Shown here piece after piece: positions 26,228 through 35,266 of a stretch of 64,000 nt of DNA. How positions within the stretch are numbered: position 1 is the first letter of the stretch; every line of letters begins with the position of its first letter. The position numbers were made by a program, and so were the translations under genes. Origin of the DNA: Saccharofermentans sp. (lineage in GTDB: Bacteria > Bacillota > Clostridia > Saccharofermentanales > Saccharofermentanaceae). The stretch lies in contig JAEFAZ010000002.1 of the NCBI GenBank assembly GCA_016292135.1, forward strand, positions 1 through 64,000, read 5' to 3'. The notes under the pieces are model-generated. The model searched no databases. It was not told where the DNA came from and was given only the letters and a program-made list of their open reading frames with translations.

Positions 26228-28204
26228 ATGGCTTCTTTAACTAATCTCGTTAACACATCCAACCTTCAAAACAATCCTATTATCAAGGTAAAAGAGTTCT
26301 TTGATAAGCAGAACGATTATAAAGCAACGAAGTCCTTAGATAAATGGCGTTTTGTAGGTTATGTACTTGATCTCAATTTTAGCGGCGCTACTATAATCAC
26401 AAACGACACTTACAAGATGATGGTAGGTGGTATTCCGAGAGGTTCTTTCCTTATCCTTGTTCCGGCAGATTTCTCTAACACAAAGCCGCATTTTTCTTTG
26501 CTCAGAGTTAAAGGGGTCTCTTCTACGCCTCTTTCTCAGCAAGTACAACAGACATATTTTGAGATGCATAAGAGATCGATGCCGGAACTGGATCTTTGGA
26601 CACAGGCAGACTTACAGTGGGGTGCATTAGAATGTGACGTATTAGGAATGTTCTATGGGAATCCAGTTAAGAGTGATGAATTATCCTTCTCTGGTGACGT
26701 CAATAATATTGTAAGTGCTCATAGATATGAGGTATACGCTCCTGACGAAGAATTATTAGATCTTATTGTAAATGGAACTGTAAGAAAAGAGTTCCAACAG
26801 AGGATAGGTAAACTCAGAACAATGGAATGCCTTTTTGAGGTTGAAAAGCAGGCATCTGATAATATTCCAGTCATGGTTTCGATGCGTGATTTTATGGGTT
26901 GCCGTACTGCCATGTTTGGTAAGACACGACTCGGCAAATCCAATGTCGTCAAACTTCTCGCTCAAGGAATGATTGATGCAACTGAGGATAGTAAGAATGT
27001 TGGACAATTGATCTTCGATATAAATGGTGAGTACGCAAACGATAATAGCCAGGATAATAACTCGTCAATTTATTCAGCTAATACTGAAAGGTGTGAAGTA
27101 TATGCTCTTACGAAACGAGCTGAGACTCCGTCGAAGGAATTGAAACTGAATTTCTATGAGAAGCCGGATAGCTGCAAAGAAATCATTGGATCTTTCCTCA
27201 CAAACGAAGGAAAGAACTCTAATTATATTACTGCATTTGTCAGTGTTCTGTTAGGATCTCCGGATGACATCGGACAGCTCGATTCTCAGAGTGATAAGAT
27301 TCACGAAATAAGGAAAATCCAGATTTATTGGAGTATTTTGAATGCAGCTGGATATAAATGCAATGAAGGTGCTTTAAAGAAATTGAAAGGTCTTTATGCT
27401 GGTTCTACTAAGCCCCTTGAACCTCACTTCAGTGACAAAGTAAGAAGCCAGATTTATGGCGATTCTGTTCCGCCACAGCCAACAAATCTTGATGAAATGA
27501 CTGATGAATACAAGAAGTTTGCTGAATACATTAATGCAAATGGTGATATTACTAAACCGGATGGAAAGCCTGTGTTTACTGTCGATGAGAAGGCATTGCT
27601 TGGTTTTCTTCTTCCCAAGACGGGTAGCGGCCCTATGATGATTGCTAACTATAGAGAATATCATTCGCCCAATGCTTCTGATTTTGTAAAAGAGATTATT
27701 CAGTCTCTTGATGAAGGCAAAACTATTATTCTTGATTTGGGAAACGCGAGCGATACAATCAGGAAGTATTTCTCAGATTTGCTTTCCCTAAATGTTTTCA
27801 GAAATCAGGAGAAAAAATTTGTCAACAATAAATTAGGCGATTCTTATATTCAATTGTATTTTGAAGAGGCGCATAACCTGTTTCCACCGCACACCAAAGA
27901 CAATCAGGATGTGTATTCTAGGTTTGCAAAAGAAGGTGCTAAGTTCCATATTGGTATGGTTTATTCCACCCAGTCGCCGTCTACTATCAGTCAGGAGCTT
28001 CTTGTTCAAACTGAAAACTTCTTTGTTGGGCATCTTTCATCCAGTGGTGAAACGAATGCACTTACCAAAACACAGGTTGCCTTTGCTGGTGTTGAGGAAG
28101 ATATTATGCGTTCAAGAACGCCAGGTTATATGCGCATGCTTACAATGTCAAACAGGTTTGTTGTCCCAGTTCAGGCAGATCTTTATGATCCTAAGAAAGG
28201 ATGA
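26228..28204 (+). CDS. HerA-like ATPase/translocase (DUF87)
   Basis: This 658-residue FtsK-HerA family ATPase has Walker A FGKTRLGKSNVVKLL (about 230-240), Walker B LIFDINGEYAND (about 260-268), a second acidic motif YFEEAHNLFPP (about 547) and a late arginine-finger-like region. HerA proteins form hexameric DNA pumps and act together with NurA nucleases. The next gene looks like NurA, seven bases downstream. A perfect GAGGAGG precedes the start. In defence islands HerA is found with many effector nucleases. Confidence 0.85.
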   Translation: MASLTNLVNTSNLQNNPIIKVKEFFDKQNDYKATKSLDKWRFVGYVLDLNFSGATIITNDTYKMMVGGIPRGSFLILVPADFSNTKPHFSLLRVKGVSSTPLSQQVQQTYFEMHKRSMPELDLWTQADLQWGALECDVLGMFYGNPVKSDELSFSGDVNNIVSAHRYEVYAPDEELLDLIVNGTVRKEFQQRIGKLRTMECLFEVEKQASDNIPVMVSMRDFMGCRTAMFGKTRLGKSNVVKLLAQGMIDATEDSKNVGQLIFDINGEYANDNSQDNNSSIYSANTERCEVYALTKRAETPSKELKLNFYEKPDSCKEIIGSFLTNEGKNSNYITAFVSVLLGSPDDIGQLDSQSDKIHEIRKIQIYWSILNAAGYKCNEGALKKLKGLYAGSTKPLEPHFSDKVRSQIYGDSVPPQPTNLDEMTDEYKKFAEYINANGDITKPDGKPVFTVDEKALLGFLLPKTGSGPMMIANYREYHSPNASDFVKEIIQSLDEGKTIILDLGNASDTIRKYFSDLLSLNVFRNQEKKFVNNKLGDSYIQLYFEEAHNLFPPHTKDNQDVYSRFAKEGAKFHIGMVYSTQSPSTISQELLVQTENFFVGHLSSSGETNALTKTQVAFAGVEEDIMRSRTPGYMRMLTMSNRFVVPVQADLYDPKKG

Positions 28205-28210
28205 TTGGTT

Positions 28211-29542
28211 ATGGCATATTCATCTACAGGAAGGCTTCCAATGGAAACAGCATCCAAATTAGGGCATCTAGATGTAATCGGAAGTGAATGGGTTAATTCG
28301 ATTCTCGATGATTTTGAAACCAATGACCTTTATGACGAAAAGAATTTCAATAACAGTATCTGGGAATCATACAATCCAGAACAAGCGAAACCTTTGCGCC
28401 ATATTTGGGTTGTGGATGGTTCCTATGTTCCTGTTGAGGAAAATAACAAAGAACTTGCCTTTGTCAAAACAGCCCTTATGACTATTGAGCAGAATAAAAT
28501 CGAAAAGATTGATAAGAATTTCCCTCATCCTCTGCTTATGCAAGATATTATGAAAGACAGCGCCTCTTTTCATGCAACAGTCTTTCCGCTAAAAAACATA
28601 AAGAGCTCAAAGGGAAATATATATGATACAGTGCGTCATGTAATATTTGACTCAATGAAGAAAGCAGAAGATGGACTATATTTCGAAACGCTAAAGTGGC
28701 TCTCATATAAAAAATGGTCAGATTCAAATGACCATTCTCCTAGTTTCGAATGTCCTCATTGCGGCGAGAAGATTGAAAGTGGAATTCCATATAACAAAGA
28801 CAAAGATATTTGCCCTCTTTGTAAAAAGGAAGTTTTGCTCACCGACATGCTTGGCTTCCATCTGGATATGAATGAAGATAATGCTCCAATTTCCGTAGCA
28901 TCTTCATACATGTTAGTTATGGAAATGATAATGCTTATGACTGTAATTCGGTTGCATTGGGATAATCCAGACAAGAATTTAGTTTCGGATACATTGTATA
29001 TCAAGGATGGTCCGCTTACTCTAAACGGACAATATTCAAAGCTAATCCCTAATATCAGAGAGTTTATCCTGTTTGCTAAGAATAACAATCGGCCAATTCA
29101 TATTATCGGATGTGAAAAGTCCGGTCGCTTTTTCGATTATCTCAGTATCGTTTCTCGTTTTGTAAAGAATGATAATGACATTAAATATGCCGTGCTTAAT
29201 CATGGTTTTATTCGAAAAGAGGTGCAACGTGCTCCTGATCACGGTAATCCCTATGGATTGAGGACCAACTGGGGAGAGAAGGTATTGGTAGTCGTTGATG
29301 AGAATACTCATTTTGTTTTAAATCTTACGACTGGGATATATATCCCCTTAGAGGATTTTCCTAAAACTACTGATGTCATAGGATTGGAAAGAATACTTTC
29401 TACAATTCCCTCTTTGATTAGTCGTAAATATGAAGGCGCTTTATATCCAGTTGAACTTGTCAACGGTATTGCTTCAATGTCAAATTATCCATCAGCAAAA
29501 ATCCTTCAGGCGTATGTTCGAGATCGATTAGGAAACCAGTAA
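28211..29542 (+). CDS. NurA-like nuclease with zinc ribbon
   Basis: A 443-residue protein that I read as NurA-like: HIWVVDGSYVPV (about 65-75) resembles the metal-binding motif I, and LYIKDGPLTL (about 263-272) the second acidic motif of NurA nucleases. Between them lies a zinc ribbon with two CxxC pairs (CPHCGEK and CPLCKKE, about 180-207), which is unusual. Start at ATG 28211 (TTG 28205 is possible). Position directly behind HerA supports the call. It probably processes DNA ends together with HerA. Confidence 0.7.
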   Translation: MAYSSTGRLPMETASKLGHLDVIGSEWVNSILDDFETNDLYDEKNFNNSIWESYNPEQAKPLRHIWVVDGSYVPVEENNKELAFVKTALMTIEQNKIEKIDKNFPHPLLMQDIMKDSASFHATVFPLKNIKSSKGNIYDTVRHVIFDSMKKAEDGLYFETLKWLSYKKWSDSNDHSPSFECPHCGEKIESGIPYNKDKDICPLCKKEVLLTDMLGFHLDMNEDNAPISVASSYMLVMEMIMLMTVIRLHWDNPDKNLVSDTLYIKDGPLTLNGQYSKLIPNIREFILFAKNNNRPIHIIGCEKSGRFFDYLSIVSRFVKNDNDIKYAVLNHGFIRKEVQRAPDHGNPYGLRTNWGEKVLVVVDENTHFVLNLTTGIYIPLEDFPKTTDVIGLERILSTIPSLISRKYEGALYPVELVNGIASMSNYPSAKILQAYVRDRLGNQ

Positions 29543-29559
29543 TAAGTGAGGTGCATAAA

Positions 29560-31638
29560 ATGAATGGTAGCGCACAACCTTTAGTTAAATTTCTCGATGG
29601 GGCTGGAAAGCGTTTTATTATTCCTGTTTATCAGAGAAATTACGATTGGAAGATAGATAATTGCAAGCAACTTTTAGATGATTTGGAGAAAGTAATACTC
29701 GATCACAGAGAAAGCCATTTCTTTGGAAGTATTGTTTCGGTTGCCAATATTCACGGAGCTACAAGTGAACTGCTTATTATTGACGGCCAGCAGAGAATCA
29801 CCACTATTTCCCTTCTATTTCTGGCAATGGTTAATCTCATGGATGAAGGTGTTCTTACTGCTTCTGATCCCGTACTTGTGCAGCGAATCAAAATGACGTA
29901 TCTAGTTGATCAGTTTGCGCCTGAAGAAAGAAAGGTAAAGCTAAAACCAATAAAGGATGACTCAGATGCTTTTGAAAGGCTTTTCAAAAGCAAGGACGAG
30001 CATAATAATGCGTCCGTTGTTACCCGTAACTATAATTATTTTTATAACCGTCTTAAAGATGAGCAGAAACTGACACCGGAAGAACTATTCAATGCAATAT
30101 GCTCTTTGGTAATAATTGACATTTCTTTGGATCCTATCAAGGATGATGCTCAACTCATATTTGAAAGTTTGAATTCGACAGGTCTTGATCTTAGTGAAGG
30201 CGACAAAATAAGAAATTATGTCCTAATGGGACAAGATTCCGAAACTCAAGAAAAGCTCTATTATACATATTGGAACAATATAGAAAAAAATACCGCCTTC
30301 TCCGTGAGTGATTTTGTGCGTCATTATTTAACCGGTATTCTATCTAAAACTCCATCAATAAACGAAGTCTACAGCTGTTTCAAATCTTATGTCGAAACTA
30401 ATAATCTCGATAAGCAAGAGCTGCTAAGAACCCTTACAACATATTCCGTGTACTACAAAGAAATCACCAATGCTTCTACTTCTTCGGAAAAAGCCAATAT
30501 TATTCTGCGTCGCTTGAACACGTTGGAAATGGGAGTCTCTTATCCGTATCTACTTCAGTTGTGGGATTACAGAAGTAATTATGCTCTTTCTGATAAAGAG
30601 TTCACTGATGTCTTGTTTACATTGGAAATTTTTATTTTCAGAAGACTTATATGTGGCGTCCCGACAAACGCTCTCAATAAGATATTCGCCATGCTTCAGA
30701 AGGATTGTCTGAAATATGTAGATGACGAGAATAGTTATGCTGAAGTGTTCAAGTATATACTCACCAGTAAAGGATCGTCTGGACGTTTGCCTAAGGATTC
30801 AGAATTCTTACAGTGCTTTGAAGAAAGAGATATGTATAGTTTGCGAGGAAAGAATAAACTCTATCTTTTCGATCGCTTAGAGAACAAAGATACATATGAG
30901 AGAACTAATGTTATTGGTCTCATGCAAGATGGTGTATACACTGTTGAACATATTATGCCGCAGACTCTTACTGATTGGTGGAAAATGCATCTTGGTAAGG
31001 ATTACAACGATATCTACGAGACTTGGAATAACCGAATCGCGAATCTTACATTAACCGGCTATAACTCACAATACAGCAACAGGAAATTCGATGAAAAGCG
31101 CGATATGAAAGACGGCTTCAAGGATAGTCACCTACAGTTAAACTCCTATGTTTCTATATGTGAAAAATGGACAGTTGAAGAATTGAAACATCGCAACAAG
31201 GATATGCTTAAACTTGCAAAACAATTATGGCCTTATCCACAATCTTCATTTGTTCCTCCGGTTGCCATAAATGAATCTCATGCTTTGGATGAGGATTTCA
31301 ACTTTAAGGGCAGAAACATCATCTCTTATACGTTTATGAACACGCCGTACTCGGCTTCTTCATGGATTGAGATGTTTGTACAGGTAGTTAAATTCTTGTT
31401 TGAGTTAGATGAAACTATTATCTATAAATTAGTGGATGAGACTGATGGGCTTGGCTCTGATTTTGTTTCAAAAGACACAGATGGATTTTCAGAGATTGCA
31501 GACCATGTTTACTTATGGACATCGTCTAATACCATGACGAAAATCAGAATACTCAGACAGATCTTTGATCGATATGAACTTGACTATTCTGAGTTATCAA
31601 TTGAGATTGAAGGTATCGAAGAAGAATCGGAAGATTAA
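29560..31638 (+). CDS. GmrSD-type protein: DUF262 + DUF1524 (HNH)
   Basis: The 692-residue protein has an N-terminal DUF262 domain (IPVYQRNYDW about 19-28, IDGQQRITTISLL about 74-86), a ParB-like nucleotide-hydrolysing fold, and a C-terminal DUF1524 HNH-type nuclease domain (VEHIMPQTL about 462-470, NRIANLTLTGYNSQYSNRKF about 490-510). This is the layout of GmrSD, BrxU and SspE-related type IV restriction enzymes, which cut modified or unmodified DNA. The His and Asn residues of the HNH site are present. A third potential restriction activity in one operon. Confidence 0.9.
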   Translation: MNGSAQPLVKFLDGAGKRFIIPVYQRNYDWKIDNCKQLLDDLEKVILDHRESHFFGSIVSVANIHGATSELLIIDGQQRITTISLLFLAMVNLMDEGVLTASDPVLVQRIKMTYLVDQFAPEERKVKLKPIKDDSDAFERLFKSKDEHNNASVVTRNYNYFYNRLKDEQKLTPEELFNAICSLVIIDISLDPIKDDAQLIFESLNSTGLDLSEGDKIRNYVLMGQDSETQEKLYYTYWNNIEKNTAFSVSDFVRHYLTGILSKTPSINEVYSCFKSYVETNNLDKQELLRTLTTYSVYYKEITNASTSSEKANIILRRLNTLEMGVSYPYLLQLWDYRSNYALSDKEFTDVLFTLEIFIFRRLICGVPTNALNKIFAMLQKDCLKYVDDENSYAEVFKYILTSKGSSGRLPKDSEFLQCFEERDMYSLRGKNKLYLFDRLENKDTYERTNVIGLMQDGVYTVEHIMPQTLTDWWKMHLGKDYNDIYETWNNRIANLTLTGYNSQYSNRKFDEKRDMKDGFKDSHLQLNSYVSICEKWTVEELKHRNKDMLKLAKQLWPYPQSSFVPPVAINESHALDEDFNFKGRNIISYTFMNTPYSASSWIEMFVQVVKFLFELDETIIYKLVDETDGLGSDFVSKDTDGFSEIADHVYLWTSSNTMTKIRILRQIFDRYELDYSELSIEIEGIEEESED

Positions 31639-31654
31639 ATGAATGGAGAATGCG

Positions 31655-32311
31655 ATGCTTATTGAATACTTTCCAAATTATGTCTTGTTTGATCTTGAAA
31701 CAACGGGGCTATCCGCGGAAGAAGATTCGATTGTGGAAATCTCCGCGATAAAAGTAACAGACAATATTATTGTTGATGAGTATTCGACTTTAGTTAATCC
31801 TGGCATACATATACCCTATTCAGCTAGTAGTATCAATGGAATAACAGATGACATGGTCAAAGATTTTCCTTCGATTGAACCGGCTTTGCGTGAGTTTCTT
31901 TCTTTCGTTGGTGATTATGTTCTTGTAGGACATAACATAAGGAACTTCGATATAAAGTTTATACAACGTGATGCGATGCGTTTCTTTGGGAAGCCCATTT
32001 CTAATGATTATGTTGATACGGTCGTAGTCGCTCGACGTTACCTCCCAGAACTTGAGAGCCATTCATTAGAGTCACTCTCCTATCACTATGGTATCTCTTA
32101 TGAGGGTGCGCACCGTGCTCTTGTTGATTGTCACATAAACAAACAAGTCTATGATAGTCTTGCTAAAGAGATAGCAAATCCGTCTGAAGCTGCAAAACGA
32201 GTACCAATCTGTCCTCGTTGCGGTAACATTCTCAAACAAAGAACAGGCATTTACGGCGATTTCTGGGGCTGTGCCAGCTATCCCGACTGCAAATATACGA
32301 AAGATTGTTGA
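31655..32311 (+). CDS. DEDDh 3'-5' exonuclease with C-terminal topoisomerase-type zinc finger
   Basis: A 218-residue exonuclease of the DnaQ/PolC-epsilon type: ExoI motif LFDLETTGL (about 10-18), ExoII GHNIRNFDIKF (about 90-100), ExoIII HRALVDC (about 153). The C-terminus carries a zinc finger of the topoisomerase C4 kind (CPRCG ... WGCASYPDCKYTKDC, about 186-218). I start at ATG 31655 because GGAG stands six bases before it; ATG 31643 is also in frame. It is the kind of exonuclease used to trim or resect DNA ends. Confidence 0.85.
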   Translation: MLIEYFPNYVLFDLETTGLSAEEDSIVEISAIKVTDNIIVDEYSTLVNPGIHIPYSASSINGITDDMVKDFPSIEPALREFLSFVGDYVLVGHNIRNFDIKFIQRDAMRFFGKPISNDYVDTVVVARRYLPELESHSLESLSYHYGISYEGAHRALVDCHINKQVYDSLAKEIANPSEAAKRVPICPRCGNILKQRTGIYGDFWGCASYPDCKYTKDC

Positions 32312-32321
32312 GGTGACGCAT

Positions 32322-33125
32322 ATGAAGTTTATCTTTTCAAGAAAAGGATTTGATGCTGAGAATGGTGGTGCTGCTAGTCCGGTAATGCCTGATGGAACAA
32401 TGCTTTCGTTACCAATTCCTTGCGATTGGGATCAGAGCTATGAAGATATGGTTTATCAGGGAAAGTCATTTGAAGAAATCATTTGCGATTTGAAAGCAAA
32501 GAAGTGTTACAGTTACTGCGGTCATCTCGATCCGGATCTACGAGCTGACATTCACTCTGAGGTTCCAGAAAACTGGGTTCCTATATTCGGACAAGCTGAT
32601 GCTGCTCAAACACATTTGGAGAATCAAGGTGTGACTATAGGCGATGTGTTCCTTTTCTTTGGTTGGTTTAGGAAAACAGAGATAAAGAACGATGTTCTGT
32701 GCTATGCAAAGGGCACCAAGGATGCACATATGTTGTTTGGTTATCTTCAGATCGGTCAAATTGTACAAGGTGCCGATAAGGAAAAATACTCATGGCACCC
32801 ACATTCTTATCGTAATAGTCCTAACGATACGATGTATATTGCGTCTGACAAGCTAATCATTGACGGAAACGATACTGGATTACCGGGCGCCGGTACATTT
32901 AAGTATTCAGATGAACTAGTACTAACCATGCCTGGCATGCCAAAATCTAGATGGAAGCTTCCTGATTTCTTCAAGGAAGTTAATATCTCATGTCATTCAA
33001 AAGATAGTTGGAAACCTGAGGGCTATTTCCAAACCGTCCGTATTGGTCAGGAATTTGTTGTGTCTGAAGATGCACGAGTAACTGAATGGGCGAAAAACAT
33101 CATAGTGAATAATACATCCTTATGA
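32322..33125 (+). CDS. Nmad3-like (nucleotide modification associated domain 3) protein
   Basis: The 267-residue protein begins with MKFIFSRKGFDAENGGAASP, then MPDGTMLSLPIP, the hallmark I associate with the Nmad3 family, proteins found next to DNA or nucleotide modification genes. Its exact activity is not known. It follows the exonuclease gene with a GAGGTGACG site. Its presence supports a link of this operon with modified DNA. An unrelated fold cannot be excluded from sequence alone. Confidence 0.65.
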   Translation: MKFIFSRKGFDAENGGAASPVMPDGTMLSLPIPCDWDQSYEDMVYQGKSFEEIICDLKAKKCYSYCGHLDPDLRADIHSEVPENWVPIFGQADAAQTHLENQGVTIGDVFLFFGWFRKTEIKNDVLCYAKGTKDAHMLFGYLQIGQIVQGADKEKYSWHPHSYRNSPNDTMYIASDKLIIDGNDTGLPGAGTFKYSDELVLTMPGMPKSRWKLPDFFKEVNISCHSKDSWKPEGYFQTVRIGQEFVVSEDARVTEWAKNIIVNNTSL

Positions 33126-33140
33126 TTACGAGGTAAAATA

Positions 33141-34190
33141 GTGCCACTACAAATCATTCGCAACGATATAACTAAAGTTAAGGCAGATGCCATAGTTAAT
33201 ACTGCTAATCCAAAACCAGTTATTGGAGCTGGTACAGATAGTGCTGTGTATAAAGCTGCAGGCGAAGAAAAGCTTCTTGCAGCACGCAAGTTGATTGGTG
33301 ATATTGTGCCAGGCCAAGCCATTGAGACCTCTGCCTATAACTTAGACGCAAAATACATCATTCATACAGTTTGCGTAGCATGGAATGGCGGCAACGATGG
33401 AGAAATGGATATTCTTGCTGACTGCTATCAGAATGCTCTTATTCTTGCTGGTGAACTCAATTGCAAGTCTATTGCATTTCCGCTTATTGGAACCGGTGCA
33501 TATGGATTCCCGCATGACGATGCAATCGGTTTAGCCAAAGACATTATAAAGAAGTATCTGAAGGATAATAGTAGTGATATGCGCGTAATGCTGGTCCTTT
33601 TCGATCAGCTTTCTCTCAAGTCTGGAGAATCAATTTCCAAGAAGATCAAGACGTACATTGATGATAACTATGTCGAAAACGCTACGTTTGATGAGTATGG
33701 TTTTACAGAAGAAGACTGGCGCGAGATGTCCAGACTCAAGAGGCGTCGCGAAGTTTATGCTCGTGATATTCTATCCGAAAATGGACATTTCTATGGTAAC
33801 AGGGTTGATAATGAACCTGATATTTATGAGGATTCCCATAAACCGTTTGCTCAGAAGGTTTTCGAGTTGACGGATGAGAAAGGAATAAAAGATTCCGAGC
33901 TGTATGGCGGTAAGTATGAACTGTATTTCTCCAAGCAGATTCTCAGCAATATGCGAAAAGATCCCGATTATCATCCTTCAAAGTATGTAAGCGTAGTGAT
34001 ATGTCTTGTCCTTAATCTTAATCTGAATGAGACCTTGGATCTTCTTGAACGGGCAGGTTTCACATTGAGTAGAAGTCGCAAAGCCGATCTTGTCGTAAGA
34101 GCATGTATCGAGAATGGAATACACGATTATTTCGAAATTAATGAGAAGTTGGAAGAAAATGGGTGTGACGAACTTAAACAGATAAAGTGA
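33141..34190 (+). CDS. Macro-domain protein with C-terminal helical domain
   Basis: Residues 1-155 are a macro domain, which binds or hydrolyses ADP-ribose derivatives: DAIVNTANPKPVIGAGTDSAVYKAAG (about 14-40) and FPLIGTGAYGFP (about 112-123). Residues about 155-349 are a separate helical part whose end (NLNLNETLDLLERAGFTLSRSRKADLVVRACIENG...) resembles a helix-turn-helix-associated module seen behind other bacterial macro domains. The start is GTG 33141 after ACGAGG. It is the last gene of the ten-gene operon; a terminator follows. Confidence 0.85.
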   Translation: MPLQIIRNDITKVKADAIVNTANPKPVIGAGTDSAVYKAAGEEKLLAARKLIGDIVPGQAIETSAYNLDAKYIIHTVCVAWNGGNDGEMDILADCYQNALILAGELNCKSIAFPLIGTGAYGFPHDDAIGLAKDIIKKYLKDNSSDMRVMLVLFDQLSLKSGESISKKIKTYIDDNYVENATFDEYGFTEEDWREMSRLKRRREVYARDILSENGHFYGNRVDNEPDIYEDSHKPFAQKVFELTDEKGIKDSELYGGKYELYFSKQILSNMRKDPDYHPSKYVSVVICLVLNLNLNETLDLLERAGFTLSRSRKADLVVRACIENGIHDYFEINEKLEENGCDELKQIK

Positions 34191-34215
34191 AGTAACCCCT
34201 TATATTTGCTGACTT

Positions 34216-34240
34216 TGCGCCTCCTGGTGAGGCGTTTTTA
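34216..34240 (+). terminator. Terminator of the defence operon
   Basis: A strong hairpin GCGCCTC-CTGGT-GAGGCGT followed by TTTT ends the ten-gene operon at 25 bases behind the macro-domain gene. Confidence 0.85.
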
Positions 34241-34381
34241 GTGTGTCCTAAAAGGTCAATCTCAGGTTTACCAAATGCATCCTCTTTCAACTTAAAATAT
34301 AGCCATAACAAGCAGATGGCAGCTACAAGATATCGAATCTGATGTGAGTACGAATAAACGGACATACTTATTTTACGGACA

Positions 34382-34390
34382 TGCTATACT
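34382..34390 (+). promoter_or_regulatory. Extended -10 promoter of the riboswitch transcript
   Basis: TGCTATACT is an extended -10 element; a clear -35 box is missing, which is common for extended -10 promoters. It lies about 10 bases before the riboswitch P1 helix. The stretch 34241-34381 upstream shows nothing else. Confidence 0.55.
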
Positions 34391-34397
34391 GTAGTTA

Positions 34398-34497
34398 CCA
34401 TAAAGAGTACGGAAGGGACAAGCCCGATGATCGTACAGCAACCTGCTATAGAGCAAGGTGCTAAAGCTTGAACGATGGCCTACATTACCTCTTAATG
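34398..34497 (+). ncRNA. SAM-I (S-box) riboswitch
   Basis: The hallmarks of the SAM-I family are in order: P1 CATAAAGAG/CTCTTAATG (34399-34407/34489-34497, one mismatch), P2 with kink-turn GTACGGAAGGGACAAG then CCCGATGATCGTAC, AGCAACC, P3 TGCTATAGAGCA, and the conserved AGGTGCTAA junction at 34456-34464. P4 is short or atypical, so a SAM-I/IV variant is possible. It senses S-adenosylmethionine and should lower expression of the next genes when this is abundant. It is surprising to find it in front of a hypothetical protein and an ADP-ribosylglycohydrolase. Confidence 0.8.
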
Positions 34498-34536
34498 ATC
34501 CCGTCGTGTCAAGCAACAGACGGGATCTATTACATT
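34497..34536 (+). terminator. Expression-platform hairpin of the riboswitch
   Basis: A perfect 9-bp stem GATCCCGTC/GACGGGATC (34497-34505/34519-34527), 13-base loop and then TATTACATTT. It starts at the last base of P1, as expected for a transcription-attenuation platform. The U-run is interrupted, so an effect on the nearby ribosome-binding site AACGGAGG is an alternative. Confidence 0.65.
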
Positions 34537-34553
34537 TAACGGAGGTATTGACC

Positions 34554-35261
34554 ATGAAAAACACAATTGAAGTTGCAGCAAGATATGACCTTCTGCTTAC
34601 AAGAGTCGGTATGACAGTGCATGAGGACAATGTGTTTGTTGACCTGAACAAGGAACAGTACGACAGAATAAAGGTTTCCTACGACACGGGTAAGTTCAAG
34701 CAAATGAACGAAGACCCTGATATTGCAGACTTGTACGAGCTTTTCAACAAGGCAGGTAATCCTGCCGAGAACCAGAAACTCCTCGTTGACTACCCGTATA
34801 CGGTAGCTAATGGAATGACTTTTGAGGAAGTTAAGAAGGTTCAAGAAACACCGCTTACAGACGAGGAGATTGACGCTTTAGCTGAAGCAGCCGCTGAAAC
34901 TGATGCCGAATGGCTGGATAAGATACTGGAGGCTCATGCGGAAAGGTTAGACGGCACTCCTGAAGAGGAAGATGCAAAGTACGATGCCTTAGCTGAACTT
35001 CAGAATTGGATGACAAAGCTTGGATTTAGCGCCGGCGAGACAGATTGTGCATTAGAAGATGATGAAGGTTGGGCAATTGAGACTGTCGATATAGGTTGGC
35101 CATATGGTATTGCTAGCGACAAAGGATATTTCAAGCCCTTGGCAGTACAGTTCTACCATACGACACCAGAATTACTTGAACTGGCAAAGAAAAATGGTTT
35201 TGAAGTGTTTGAAAGCATAGAAGAGTTCAAGGCTTTTATTGAGAAGAATTGCAGGAGGTAA
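34554..35261 (+). CDS. Acidic hypothetical protein, first gene behind the SAM riboswitch
   Basis: I do not recognise this 235-residue acidic protein. It has a central Glu/Ala-rich helical segment (about 105-150: LTDEEIDALAEAAAETDAEW) and a C-terminal part with GWAIETVDIGWPYGIASDKGYF. The ATG at 34554 has ACGGAGG; the longer in-frame extension runs into the riboswitch and is rejected. The stop lies six bases before the start of the ADP-ribosylglycohydrolase gene, whose ribosome-binding site is inside this gene's end. Confidence 0.7.
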   Translation: MKNTIEVAARYDLLLTRVGMTVHEDNVFVDLNKEQYDRIKVSYDTGKFKQMNEDPDIADLYELFNKAGNPAENQKLLVDYPYTVANGMTFEEVKKVQETPLTDEEIDALAEAAAETDAEWLDKILEAHAERLDGTPEEEDAKYDALAELQNWMTKLGFSAGETDCALEDDEGWAIETVDIGWPYGIASDKGYFKPLAVQFYHTTPELLELAKKNGFEVFESIEEFKAFIEKNCRR

Positions 35262-35266
35262 TTGAT

